Assembly: GCA_965227645.1 (NCBI GenBank)
Contig: OZ245773.1
Span: 4,898,001 to 4,962,000, forward strand
DNA: 64,000 bases
Direction of reading: 5' to 3'
Source: Flavimaribacter sp024343425
Lineage (GTDB): Bacteria; Pseudomonadota; Alphaproteobacteria; Rhizobiales; Rhizobiaceae
Position numbers and translations under genes: made by a program. The stretch's first letter is position 1. Every line of letters starts with the position of its first letter. Under the pieces are notes generated by a model. The model saw only the letters and a program-made list of their open reading frames with translations. It made no database searches and was not told where the DNA came from. Positions 16,744-25,902 of the stretch are shown in pieces.

Positions 16744-17769
16744 GTGGGAGAAACCCGTAAGGTGCTCAGGGTTCTGAAGGGTGAAACAGTGTTTCCGCCT
16801 CCTGTTTGGCTGATGCGCCAGGCTGGCAGATATCTTCCGGAGTACAGGGAGGTGCGGAAGCAAGCCAAAGGCTTCCTCCATCTGTGCTACACACCGGATC
16901 TGGCTGTTGAAGTGACGATGCAGCCGATACGTCGTTACGGGTTTGATGCGGCGATCCTGTTTTCCGACATACTCGTGATTCCAGACGCTCTGGATCGTGG
17001 TGTGCGCTTTGAAGAGGGTCGGGGACCCTTGATGACGCCGATCGACGCTGAAGGCGTCGCCAGGCTTGATGGCTCGGGATTTCTCGACCATCTGGCGCCG
17101 GTCATGGAAACGGTCAGCCGTTTGCGTTCGGATCTGCCGGATGAAACGACGCTGCTTGGCTTTTGCGGCGCTCCCTGGACGGTTGCGACCTATATGATCG
17201 CCGGGCATGGCACGCCCGATCAGGCGCCGGCGCGGCGCTTCGCCTATCAGCATCCGGATGCCTTCGATGCGCTGATCGATCTTCTCGCCGATTTGTCGGC
17301 CGACTATCTTTGCGCCCAGATCGAAGCGGGCGCCGACGCCGTACAGATCTTCGATTCCTGGGCGGGCGTTCTGGGAGAGATCGAGTTCGAACGGTTTTGC
17401 GCGGCGCCTGTCGCAAAGATCATTCACCGCGTTCGTGAAAAACACCCACAGTCGAAAATCATTGCCTTTGCGAAAGGCGCGGGCCTGTTGCTGGACAACT
17501 ATCGTCAACGCGTCGGATCGGACGCCGTCGGTCTTGACTGGACCGTGCCACTGTCTTTTGCAAAGAAACTGCAGGCAGAGGGAGCAGTCCAGGGCAATCT
17601 GGATCCGGTGCGTGTCGTCGCCGGCGGAAGAGCGCTGGACGAGGGCGTGGACAGGATCCTTTCAGAACTTGGACAGGGTCCACTGATTTTCAATCTTGGC
17701 CACGGAATAACACCGGACGCCGATCCGGCCCATGTTTCGCAGCTGGTGCATCGCATTCGCAATGCGTGA
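16744..17769 (+). CDS. hemE: Uroporphyrinogen decarboxylase
   Basis: A 341-aa enzyme that decarboxylates uroporphyrinogen III to coproporphyrinogen III in haem synthesis. The family signature PPVWLMRQAGRYLPEYRE is near the N-terminus and GFCGAPWTVATYMI in the middle. The GTG at 16744 is chosen because GGAGAAAGGA at 16728-16737 is an excellent ribosome binding site for it; the in-frame TTG at 16726 lies upstream of that site. It lies next to the predicted origin, as in Caulobacter, and is followed by hemJ after 38 bases. Confidence 0.96.
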   Translation: MGETRKVLRVLKGETVFPPPVWLMRQAGRYLPEYREVRKQAKGFLHLCYTPDLAVEVTMQPIRRYGFDAAILFSDILVIPDALDRGVRFEEGRGPLMTPIDAEGVARLDGSGFLDHLAPVMETVSRLRSDLPDETTLLGFCGAPWTVATYMIAGHGTPDQAPARRFAYQHPDAFDALIDLLADLSADYLCAQIEAGADAVQIFDSWAGVLGEIEFERFCAAPVAKIIHRVREKHPQSKIIAFAKGAGLLLDNYRQRVGSDAVGLDWTVPLSFAKKLQAEGAVQGNLDPVRVVAGGRALDEGVDRILSELGQGPLIFNLGHGITPDADPAHVSQLVHRIRNA

Positions 17770-17807
17770 GTTCGATTTCGGATCATAAGCGGTAGAGGCG
17801 CAAATCC

Positions 17808-18335
17808 ATGAGCGAAGTAAAAGACGGCGAGAAAGCCTCCATACGGGCGCGGATAGCGGTCGCAGGCCTCATAGTGGTCGTCGCCGGCTTGATGATCTGG
17901 AACCCGCCCGAGCTCTTCCTGTGGATCAAGGCGGTTCACGTCATCGCCGTGATCTCCTGGATGGCCGGGCTCGTCTATTTGCCGCGCCTGTTCGTCTATC
18001 ACTCCGAAAGTGAACCCGGGTCGGATAAATCGGAAACCTTCAAGGTCATGGAGGACCGTCTGTTCCGGATTATCATGCGCCCGGCCATGGTAGTTTCCTG
18101 GGTTCTTGGACTTTGGCTCGCCTGGCAGGGTTTCGGTTTTGTCGGCTGGTGGCTGTGGTTGAAGATAGCAGCGGTCTTTGCGCTCACCGGCGCTCATGAA
18201 TATTTTGGCGGCGCGGTGAAAGCCTTTGCATCGGATCGGCGGGAAAAGACGGCGCGCTACTGGCGTATGATGAACGAAGTTCCTACATTGCTAATGATCT
18301 TCATCGTCATCATGGTGATCGTGAAACCCTTTTGA
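17808..18335 (+). CDS. hemJ: Protoporphyrinogen IX oxidase HemJ
   Basis: A 175-aa integral membrane protein with four predicted transmembrane segments (about 18-33, 38-60, 98-117 and 160-174, plus a hydrophobic stretch at 120-132). It matches HemJ, the oxygen-independent protoporphyrinogen oxidase of many alphaproteobacteria and cyanobacteria. A conserved histidine, H44 in IKAVHVIAVISWMAGL, is the expected haem ligand. It sits 38 bases after hemE, two steps earlier in the same pathway. Confidence 0.92.
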   Translation: MSEVKDGEKASIRARIAVAGLIVVVAGLMIWNPPELFLWIKAVHVIAVISWMAGLVYLPRLFVYHSESEPGSDKSETFKVMEDRLFRIIMRPAMVVSWVLGLWLAWQGFGFVGWWLWLKIAAVFALTGAHEYFGGAVKAFASDRREKTARYWRMMNEVPTLLMIFIVIMVIVKPF

Positions 18336-18392
18336 GGGCTTGCCGTTTACCCTAAAATATGCGAGAGGCGATGAAGAAAAGGCTGAAATGCG

Positions 18393-18408
18393 TGTTTCAC
18401 GTGAATCG
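18393..18408. promoter_or_regulatory. Degenerate parS-like ParB site (hemJ-rho intergenic)
   Basis: TGTTTCACGTGAATCG matches the parS consensus TGTTTCACGTGAAACA at 14 of 16 positions, with an intact CACGTG core and left arm. It lies in the hemJ-rho gap, 1.8 kb from the predicted origin. Its weaker right arm suggests lower ParB affinity. Confidence 0.6.
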
Positions 18409-18522
18409 CCTGGACCCAATTTCCCCCCACTTGGCATGCCGACCAGCATCGACTGCTGTCGCGGAAAGCAATCCGAAACATCCGTTTTCACATGCCACCC
18501 AACGACATGATCGTGGAACCCC

Positions 18523-19788
18523 ATGCAAGAAATGAAGCTTCAAGAGCTCAAGAACAAGAACCCGACAGAACTCCTGGAATTTGCAGACGGGCTGGAAGTC
18601 GAGAATTCAAGCACGATGCGCAAGCAGGAGCTGATGTTCGCCATCCTGAAAAAGCTGGCGGCGCAGGATATCGAAATCATTGGTGAGGGCGTCGTCGAGA
18701 TTCTCCAGGACGGCTTCGGCTTTCTGAGATCCGCCAACGCGAACTACCTGCCTGGCCCTGATGATATCTATATTTCTCCATCCCAGATTCGCCGTTTTTC
18801 GCTGAAGACCGGCGACACGGTTGAAGGTCCGATCCGCGGTCCGAAGGAAGGCGAGCGCTATTTCGCGCTTCTCAAGGTCAATACGATCAATTTCGAAGAC
18901 CCTGAGAAAATCCGTCACAAGACCCACTTCGACAATCTGACGCCGCTTTATCCCGATGAGCGGTTCAAGATGGAGCACGACGATCCAACGAGAAAGGATC
19001 TTTCGGCGCGGGTGATTGATCTCATTGCGCCGCTCGGAAAAGGACAGCGCGGACTGATCGTGGCGCCGCCAAGGACCGGTAAGACGGTGCTGCTGCAGAA
19101 CATCGCCCATTCAATTACCGCAAATCATCCCGAATGCTACCTGATCGTTCTTCTTATCGACGAACGTCCGGAAGAGGTGACGGACATGCAGCGGTCGGTG
19201 AATGGCGAGGTGGTGTCCTCGACATTCGACGAACCGGCCGCGCGTCACGTCCAGGTCGCGGAGATGGTGATAGAGAAGGCCAAGCGTCTGGTGGAGCATG
19301 GCCGCGACGTCGTGATCCTGCTGGATTCGATCACCCGCCTTGGTCGCGCCTACAACACCGTTGTTCCATCATCGGGCAAGGTGTTGACGGGCGGTGTCGA
19401 CGCAAACGCCCTGCAGCGACCGAAGCGATTCTTCGGCGCCGCCCGCAATATCGAGGAAGGCGGTTCTCTGACGATTATCGCTACGGCGCTCATCGATACG
19501 GGCAGCCGCATGGACGAAGTCATCTTCGAGGAATTCAAGGGCACAGGCAACTCTGAAATCGTGCTGGACCGCAAGGTCGCGGACAAGCGCATCTTCCCGG
19601 CGATGGACATCCTCAAATCAGGAACTAGAAAAGAAGATCTGCTCGTGCCGAAGCAGGACCTGCAGAAGATATTCGTTCTGCGCCGTATCCTTGCGCCGAT
19701 GGGAACAACCGACGCAATCGAGTTCCTGATAGACAAGCTCAAGCAGACGAAGAACAACGGCGATTTCTTCGACTCAATGAATACCTGA
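18523..19788 (+). CDS. rho: Transcription termination factor Rho
   Basis: A 421-aa hexameric RNA helicase that terminates transcription. The N-terminal helical domain (LQELKNKNPTELLEFA) is followed by the RNA-binding cold-shock fold (GFGFLRSANANYLPGPDDIYIS) and the ATPase domain with Walker A APPRTGKT and the VILLDSITRLGRAYN segment. The length is standard. ATG at 18523 is used; another lies three codons on. Its last 15 bases overlap tail-to-tail with the DUF255 gene. Confidence 0.97.
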   Translation: MQEMKLQELKNKNPTELLEFADGLEVENSSTMRKQELMFAILKKLAAQDIEIIGEGVVEILQDGFGFLRSANANYLPGPDDIYISPSQIRRFSLKTGDTVEGPIRGPKEGERYFALLKVNTINFEDPEKIRHKTHFDNLTPLYPDERFKMEHDDPTRKDLSARVIDLIAPLGKGQRGLIVAPPRTGKTVLLQNIAHSITANHPECYLIVLLIDERPEEVTDMQRSVNGEVVSSTFDEPAARHVQVAEMVIEKAKRLVEHGRDVVILLDSITRLGRAYNTVVPSSGKVLTGGVDANALQRPKRFFGAARNIEEGGSLTIIATALIDTGSRMDEVIFEEFKGTGNSEIVLDRKVADKRIFPAMDILKSGTRKEDLLVPKQDLQKIFVLRRILAPMGTTDAIEFLIDKLKQTKNNGDFFDSMNT

Positions 19789-21801
19789 TGTTTCTGGCGG
19801 CGAGAGCAGCGCCGCCAGTTCTTCCGCCGTCTCGACAGGCGGCAGGCAAACGGGACCTTTGCACAAATAGGCCCGGTTTATTCCTTCGCCGGATTCATAA
19901 CTCACATCCGACGGTAGAAAACCCAGCGCGTCCTTCTTATCTGTTACAGTGATATCCATACGGGACGGATCAGGTTGGCCGATGAGCAAATCACTTATTT
20001 GCTTAGTCGGATTCGCGATGATCAGCTTTCTGGGTTCCAATGCCGTCGCTATTGCGTTGACGATGCCACTGGCCGCAAGCGGTGTTGTTTTCACACGCCC
20101 CCAACTGGCCGCGGCGCTGTTCGCCGCCCGAATGGTCAGTTCGGGGTCGTTCGTAAGGCAGGCGAGACGCGCCAGACCTTCGATGATCTGTGCGCTGGCG
20201 GATGGCATGGCGTCGTCGTGCTCATGACGCGCTCTCAACAGGATATCGTCGCAATCTTTTGCGGAATAGAAATACCCACCCTCGCCGTCGCTGTACCACT
20301 CTTCGAGTATGCAAGCCCATCGTTGAGCGTCTTCGATATAGCGGCCTTTGTTCGTGCAGAGGTAAAGGCTTATCGCGGCGTTGATCATGGCGCCGTAATC
20401 CGACGCCAAAGCCGGCCATGTCACTGCGCCTTCTCTCCAGGCATGCGCGAGGCGTCCGTCTTTATCGCTCATTGATTCGGATACGAAATTATACGCGCTT
20501 TCAGACAGACCTAGATATTTGGAATCTGACAGAGTTAGCGCTGCTTCAGCCAACGCCCGAACAAGCAGTCCATTCCAATCCGCAAGGACCTTGTCGTCGC
20601 GTTCCGGACGAACTCTTTCTTCACGGGCCTGGAACAGCTTTTTTCGCGCCGAGGAAAGCCGTTGCATTTCCTCCGGTGTCGAAGCCTCTGTGTCCGGCTT
20701 AAGATTGGGAATGTTCTTTCCCTCCCAGTTGCCGGCGGATGTGATGTCGTAGTGCTCGCAAAAGAAGTCAGAGTCTTGTCCAAGAACGGTGTCAACTTCC
20801 TCTTTGCTCCAGACATAGTATCGACCTTCATCTCCCTCACTGTCAGCGTCAAGGCTGGATGAAAAACCCCCACCCGAAAGCAGCATCTCGCGCTCGAGCC
20901 AACCGACAGTTTCCTCGATTCGGCTACGAAACAGATCGTCTCCGGTTTGTGCATAAGCCCAGTTCAAACAGCGGATAAGCTGTGCATTGTCATAAAGCAT
21001 CTTTTCAAAATGCGGCACGAGCCATGCATTGTCGACGGCGTAGCGAGCGAGTCCTCCACCTATGTGGTCGTAAATGCCTCCATTGATCATGGCTCTGATC
21101 CAATGGAGCGCCGCGTCTCTGGAAGTCGCGGAGCCATTGGTTCTCCAACTGCGCCACAACGTCTCCAGCATTGAAGCGTTTGGGAATTTCGGGGCCTGGC
21201 CGATGCCGCCGTTGCGGGCGTCGTAAATGGACAATATTCCCTTCCCCTGATTCGACAATACGTCCTTGCCTGGAGGTTCAGGCGAAGTGCTTGCTGAAAA
21301 CTGTTGCCTGAGATGTCTGCCGATCGCTGCGGCGTTGCGTTCGATCTTGTCGGGGTCATTGCGATACAGGTCTGAAATGGTTCTGAGCACGGTTACAAAT
21401 CCCGGGCGTCCAAAATTGGCTGTTTTCGGAAAGTACGTGCCGCCCCAGAACGGTTCGCCTTTGCTATTGAGGAACATTGTCAAAGGCCAGCCGCCTTGCT
21501 CCCCAGTTGCTTGCAGCGCCGCCATGTAGATCTGATCTATATCGCTGCGTTCTTCACGATCGACCTTGATATTGACGAAGAGTTCATTCATCACGGCGGC
21601 TGTTTCGTCGTCCTCGAAACTCTCATGCGCCATGACGTGGCACCAATGGCAGGCGGCGTATCCGATCGACAACAGGATAGGCTTTCCGGAAGTCTTGGCT
21701 TCTTTCAGCGCTTCTGCGCCCCACATCTGCCAGTGAACCGGGTTCTCGCTATGCTGGCGCAGATAGGGACTTGCGGATTGGTTTAGGACGTTCTTTAACA
21801 T
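19774..21801 (-). CDS. DUF255 thioredoxin-fold / (alpha/alpha)6 barrel protein (YyaL/SSP411-like)
   Basis: A 675-aa protein of the YyaL/spermatogenesis-associated protein 20 family. An N-terminal thioredoxin-like domain holds C51-HW-C54 in GYAACHWCHVMAHESF, and a long glycosidase-like helical barrel follows. The family's biochemical role is not established. The ATG at 21801 (MLKNVLNQSASPYLRQH) fits the family start. An earlier frame start (21888) would overlap mnmE. The gene is divergent from mnmE with only 29 bases between start codons, and overlaps rho at its end. Confidence 0.9.
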   Translation of the reverse strand: MLKNVLNQSASPYLRQHSENPVHWQMWGAEALKEAKTSGKPILLSIGYAACHWCHVMAHESFEDDETAAVMNELFVNIKVDREERSDIDQIYMAALQATGEQGGWPLTMFLNSKGEPFWGGTYFPKTANFGRPGFVTVLRTISDLYRNDPDKIERNAAAIGRHLRQQFSASTSPEPPGKDVLSNQGKGILSIYDARNGGIGQAPKFPNASMLETLWRSWRTNGSATSRDAALHWIRAMINGGIYDHIGGGLARYAVDNAWLVPHFEKMLYDNAQLIRCLNWAYAQTGDDLFRSRIEETVGWLEREMLLSGGGFSSSLDADSEGDEGRYYVWSKEEVDTVLGQDSDFFCEHYDITSAGNWEGKNIPNLKPDTEASTPEEMQRLSSARKKLFQAREERVRPERDDKVLADWNGLLVRALAEAALTLSDSKYLGLSESAYNFVSESMSDKDGRLAHAWREGAVTWPALASDYGAMINAAISLYLCTNKGRYIEDAQRWACILEEWYSDGEGGYFYSAKDCDDILLRARHEHDDAMPSASAQIIEGLARLACLTNDPELTIRAANSAAASWGRVKTTPLAASGIVNAIATALEPRKLIIANPTKQISDLLIGQPDPSRMDITVTDKKDALGFLPSDVSYESGEGINRAYLCKGPVCLPPVETAEELAALLSPPETSGIH

Positions 21802-21830
21802 CACGGCTCCGAATACAGGCGTTAAGGACG

Positions 21831-23156
21831 ATGACGGCTCCAGACTATAGAGATACGATTTTTGCCTTGTCGAGTGGTTCGCCGCCATCCGGAGTGGCGG
21901 TTATTCGTGTATCCGGACCGGACGTCCGATTCGCTCTCGAAACAATGACTGGCGTCCTGCCTGATGCACGCCGTGCTGTTCTTTCTGATATTCGTGATCG
22001 CGGCGGCAAGATAATTGATCGTGGTCTCATGATCTACTTTCCGGAGCCGTATTCCTTTACCGGCGAAGATTGTGCGGAATTTCAAATCCATGGCGGTATG
22101 GCGGTGATTTGCGCAATGCTTGCCGCCTTGTCCTCTTTGCCGGGATTACGGAGCGCTGAACCTGGCGAATTTTCCCGCCGCGCTTTTGATAACGGGAAGA
22201 TGGATCTGACAGCGGTTGAAGGGCTTGCAGATCTTATTGCTGCCGAGACGGAAGCGCAGCGGAAAATGGCGCTCGATCAGTCTACGGGTTCGCTCCAGGA
22301 AATCTATCGCCGCTGGCGCAATGAGTTGATACGTATCCGCGCCATGATCGAGGCGGACTTCGATTTCACCGATGAAGAAGACGTTCCCGGTTCTGTCGCA
22401 GAGTCGATTTGGACAGATGTCAGAGGATTGAGGGATGAAATCGGGCGTCATCTCAATGACGCCCGCGCCGGAGAGATTATACGAAACGGATATCGCGTGG
22501 CGATTATCGGCGAGCCGAACGCAGGCAAGTCGAGCCTGCTGAATGCGTTGACAAAGAGAGATGTCGCGATTGTATCGGACGAAGCTGGAACAACAAGAGA
22601 CGTTCTGGAGGTCCGCCTGGACCTGAATGGGTATAGCGTCATTCTATTTGACACCGCTGGAATTCGTGAAGGCGTTGGAGCGGTCGAGGAAGAGGGTATT
22701 CGCAGGGCGAAGGCCGCCGCCTCCTCTGCAGATCTCGTTCTCGAACTTAGAGAACCCGGCTCCGAAAGGGAGTTGCTGGACATTGATCCGGATCGTCATC
22801 TCCTTGTCGCGTCAAAATCCGATTTGGGAAGCGGTAAAACGCCGTCTGGCTACGACTGCGAAGTGTCAGTCCGAACGGATCACGGTCTCGATGCGCTCAT
22901 AGAAATACTGAACGAACGTGTTTCCTCATCGACGTCGTCCACATCGACGCTGTTGCCGAATCGCCAGCGCCACAGGGAATACCTGCAAGGATGTCTTTTT
23001 GCTTTGGATGAAGTGCTTGATCATCCGGACTCACCTTTGGAAATGCGGGCTGAGTGGTTAAGAGCCGCCGGAGACATGATTGGACGGTTGACCGGGGCGA
23101 TCGATACGGAAGATCTTCTCGATGTGATTTTCTCGGAGTTCTGCATCGGCAAATAA
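21831..23156 (+). CDS. mnmE: tRNA uridine-5-carboxymethylaminomethyl GTPase MnmE
   Basis: A 441-aa protein with an N-terminal tetrahydrofolate-binding domain, a helical domain interrupted by the G domain (G1 GEPNAGKSS, G3 DTAGIRE, G4-type SKSD), and the C-terminal FCIGK motif with its catalytic cysteine. With MnmG it modifies wobble U34 of tRNAs. ATG at 21831 is preceded by AAGG. The in-frame start at 21771 lies inside the divergent gene. mnmG follows 165 bases on, after two parS-like sites. Confidence 0.96.
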   Translation: MTAPDYRDTIFALSSGSPPSGVAVIRVSGPDVRFALETMTGVLPDARRAVLSDIRDRGGKIIDRGLMIYFPEPYSFTGEDCAEFQIHGGMAVICAMLAALSSLPGLRSAEPGEFSRRAFDNGKMDLTAVEGLADLIAAETEAQRKMALDQSTGSLQEIYRRWRNELIRIRAMIEADFDFTDEEDVPGSVAESIWTDVRGLRDEIGRHLNDARAGEIIRNGYRVAIIGEPNAGKSSLLNALTKRDVAIVSDEAGTTRDVLEVRLDLNGYSVILFDTAGIREGVGAVEEEGIRRAKAAASSADLVLELREPGSERELLDIDPDRHLLVASKSDLGSGKTPSGYDCEVSVRTDHGLDALIEILNERVSSSTSSTSTLLPNRQRHREYLQGCLFALDEVLDHPDSPLEMRAEWLRAAGDMIGRLTGAIDTEDLLDVIFSEFCIGK

Positions 23157-23223
23157 TTGTCGATCCGCTAATGACTTGTATCAGGTTCACTCTTATATAC
23201 GTTCAGTTCCAGACATAAACGAG

Positions 23224-23239
23224 TGACTCACGTGAAACA
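23224..23239. promoter_or_regulatory. Degenerate parS-like ParB site (mnmE-mnmG intergenic, left)
   Basis: TGACTCACGTGAAACA matches the parS consensus at 14 of 16 positions, with a perfect right arm and core. It lies 44 bases from the next site in the same direction and phase of sequence, in the short mnmE-mnmG gap. Confidence 0.6.
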
Positions 23240-23267
23240 TCGGCTTGTGGCGGCAAGGACGCATATC

Positions 23268-23283
23268 GGTTTCACGTGAAACA
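23268..23283. promoter_or_regulatory. parS ParB site (mnmE-mnmG intergenic, right)
   Basis: GGTTTCACGTGAAACA matches 15 of 16 positions of parS, with the 14-base inner palindrome GTTTCACGTGAAAC intact. It lies 39 bases before the mnmG start, between the two tRNA-modification genes. Confidence 0.85.
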
Positions 23284-23321
23284 TATAGGCGCGGTGATCA
23301 GAGGCGCGGCGATCGGGACCT

Positions 23322-25205
23322 ATGAACATGAACTATGATGTTGTGGTAATCGGCGGAGGCCATGCCGGCTGCGAAGCTGCGGCCGCTGCTGCGCGATCAG
23401 GCGCATCAACTGCGCTTGTAACCCTCAATCGCGACACGATAGGCGTGATGTCATGCAATCCGGCCATTGGTGGTCTGGGCAAGGGGCATCTGGTTCGCGA
23501 GATTGACGCTCTTGACGGATTGATGGGCGTTGTCGCTGATGCGGCTGGCATCCAGTTTCGGTTGCTCAATCGAAGCAAGGGGCCGGCGGTACGCGGACCG
23601 CGAACCCAGGCGGACAGAAAGCTGTATCGCCAGTCCATGCAAACCATCCTCTCCGACTACGCCAATCTCGACATAGTTGAAGGCGAAGCATTCGACATTA
23701 CGATGGAGAGTAATCGCGTGCGTTCGGTCGTCCTTGCAGATGGCCGAATTCTTTACTGCGGCGCCGTGGTTTTGACGACGGGAACTTTTCTGCGAGGACT
23801 CATTCATATTGGTGAGAAACAATTCCCTGCCGGACGCATGGGCGAAAAGCAGACAGCCGGATTGGCGGAAACTCTACAGAGCGCCGGATTTTTCCTAGGC
23901 CGTCTTAAAACCGGCACGCCGGCGAGGCTTGACAGCACGACAATCGACTGGGCGTCGGTTGGACGGCAATCTGCGGATGAAGCGCCAACGCCATTCTCGT
24001 TCATGACGGATACAATCGTTAACCCGCAGATCGATTGCGGGGTGACGCACACGACAGCCCGGACCCACCAGATTATTTCCGAAAATCTCGGACGGTCGGC
24101 GATGTATTCTGGCCGGATAGAAAGCAAGGGTCCGCGCTATTGTCCCTCCATTGAAGACAAGGTTGTTCGGTTCGCTGACCGTGAATCACACCAGATTTTC
24201 CTGGAACCGGAAGGGCTGGATGACAATACCGTCTACCCAAATGGAATTTCGACGTCTTTGCCGGAGGATGTTCAGGATTTATTTATCCGGTCGATCCCGG
24301 GCCTTGAAAAGGTTGTGATCAAGCAACCCGGTTATGCGATCGAATATGATCATATCGACCCGCGGGAACTCAAAACGACGCTCGAGACCAAACGCATCCA
24401 TGGGCTTTTCCTGGCGGGGCAAATCAACGGCACGACCGGCTATGAAGAAGCCGGCGCGCAAGGTCTTGTCGCCGGACTGAATGCAGCGCTGCTATGCTCT
24501 GATTCGGATCCGCAACATTTCAGTCGAACAGATTCCTATATTGGCGTCATGATCGATGATCTGACCAGTCGCGGGGTTACCGAGCCCTACCGGATGTTTA
24601 CGTCCAGGGCGGAGTATCGTCTGTCTTTGCGGGCTGATAATGCGGATCTCCGACTCACGCCGATTGGAATAGACCTCGGTTTGGTCAAGTCCGAACGGGA
24701 GCATAAATATACGAATTGGACCAAGGGTTTGGATGAACTTCGCGCCAGGCTACAGTCATTGTCGGTCACACCGGTGGAGGCGAAAGCGGCTGGGCTGAAT
24801 GTTAATCAGGATGGCGTGCGCCGGAGCGCCTATCAGTTGTTGACCTATGCGGATATTGATATTGATCGGCTTTCGCTGATCTGGCCGGAATTGTCTGGCG
24901 TCGCCGCGGATTTGGCGGTTCCATTGGAAATTGAAGCGATGTATTCGGTCTATCTCGAACGTCAAAGCCGCGACATCTCCTCTCATCGGCGAGAAGAACA
25001 ACGCAGAATACCGGATAATTTCGATTATTCGGATCTCCCCGGCTTGTCCGGTGAGTTGAAACAGAAGCTGGCTTTGGCCCGTCCAAAGTCCATTGCCCAT
25101 GCAGCGAGACTCGAGGGTATGACGCCGGCCGCTATCACCATTCTACTTTCGCGCCTGCGAATGCAAGAACAGACCAGTGCTATCGACGACCGCGCGGTGG
25201 GTTGA
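23322..25205 (+). CDS. mnmG: tRNA uridine-5-carboxymethylaminomethyl enzyme MnmG (GidA)
   Basis: A 627-aa FAD protein that works with MnmE on tRNA wobble uridine. The dinucleotide-binding loop GGGHAGCE is at residues 11-18. GMSC-like MSCNPAIGGLGKGHLVREIDALDG and the LFLAGQINGTTGYEEAGAQGL second FAD motif are intact, and the C-terminal helical domain that contacts MnmE is present. ATG at 23322 is used (a second is two codons on). rsmG follows after 44 bases. Confidence 0.97.
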   Translation: MNMNYDVVVIGGGHAGCEAAAAAARSGASTALVTLNRDTIGVMSCNPAIGGLGKGHLVREIDALDGLMGVVADAAGIQFRLLNRSKGPAVRGPRTQADRKLYRQSMQTILSDYANLDIVEGEAFDITMESNRVRSVVLADGRILYCGAVVLTTGTFLRGLIHIGEKQFPAGRMGEKQTAGLAETLQSAGFFLGRLKTGTPARLDSTTIDWASVGRQSADEAPTPFSFMTDTIVNPQIDCGVTHTTARTHQIISENLGRSAMYSGRIESKGPRYCPSIEDKVVRFADRESHQIFLEPEGLDDNTVYPNGISTSLPEDVQDLFIRSIPGLEKVVIKQPGYAIEYDHIDPRELKTTLETKRIHGLFLAGQINGTTGYEEAGAQGLVAGLNAALLCSDSDPQHFSRTDSYIGVMIDDLTSRGVTEPYRMFTSRAEYRLSLRADNADLRLTPIGIDLGLVKSEREHKYTNWTKGLDELRARLQSLSVTPVEAKAAGLNVNQDGVRRSAYQLLTYADIDIDRLSLIWPELSGVAADLAVPLEIEAMYSVYLERQSRDISSHRREEQRRIPDNFDYSDLPGLSGELKQKLALARPKSIAHAARLEGMTPAAITILLSRLRMQEQTSAIDDRAVG

Positions 25206-25249
25206 ATTGTTCATTGCATTGATGCGGCGTTTGCCGTCGGGTGGCTCAT

Positions 25250-25879
25250 ATGAGTAATCAATCGGACATCGAAAAGATTTTTCCTGTTTCACGTGAAACA
25301 ATGGACCGTCTGACTGAATTCGTCGCCTTGTTTCGAAAATGGTCGACCTCCATCAATCTCGCGGCGCCGTCGACGCTTCCCGACATCTGGCGTCGCCATG
25401 TCGCGGATAGCGTGCAGCTCTACGCTCTGAATCCGGGTCCAAGGACATGGCTCGATCTTGGCAGCGGCGGCGGGTTTCCGGGTATTGTTACAGCAATTCT
25501 CCTGAGAGAAGCTGGCGGCGGATCGGTCGATCTGGTTGAAAGCAATCATAAGAAGGCGGCATTCCTGCGTCAGGTGCTTGCCCGGACAGATTCACCCGGT
25601 AAAGTGCATGCTTCGAGGATAGAGACCCTTGCCAGACAAGTATCTGAATATGATGCTATTTCGGCCCGCGCTCTCGCCAATCTGGACGACCTGTTGCGCC
25701 ATACGGCGCCCTGGCTGACGGAAAAAACAATCGGATGGTTTCATAAAGGCCGGGATTACCGTCGCGAGGTAGACGAAGCCCGTAGAAGCTGGACCTTCGA
25801 TCTGGTAGAACATCAAAGTCAGATCGATGCGGATTCTGTGATATTGCAGGTGAGCAACGTTCGCCCGATCAAGCTGTAA
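25250..25879 (+). CDS. rsmG: 16S rRNA (guanine-N7) methyltransferase RsmG (GidB)
   Basis: A 209-aa SAM methyltransferase that modifies G527 of 16S rRNA (E. coli numbering). The SAM loop LDLGSGGGFPGIV and the NHKKAAFLRQV segment are present. The ATG at 25250 is chosen over the GTG at 25241, since the GGGTGG stretch can then act as ribosome binding site. A perfect 16-base parS lies inside its 5' coding region and encodes part of PVSRETMDR. It sits between mnmG and parA, the classical origin-side order. Confidence 0.95.
   Translation: MSNQSDIEKIFPVSRETMDRLTEFVALFRKWSTSINLAAPSTLPDIWRRHVADSVQLYALNPGPRTWLDLGSGGGFPGIVTAILLREAGGGSVDLVESNHKKAAFLRQVLARTDSPGKVHASRIETLARQVSEYDAISARALANLDDLLRHTAPWLTEKTIGWFHKGRDYRREVDEARRSWTFDLVEHQSQIDADSVILQVSNVRPIKL
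25285..25300. promoter_or_regulatory. Perfect parS ParB site inside rsmG
   Basis: TGTTTCACGTGAAACA is a perfect 16-base palindrome identical to the consensus parS. It lies in codons near the start of rsmG, 600 bases before parA. It is the strongest of four sites in the window and the probable main ParB loading site. Confidence 0.95.
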
Positions 25880-25902
25880 AACCAGTCATCAGGGTAACAC
25901 AA

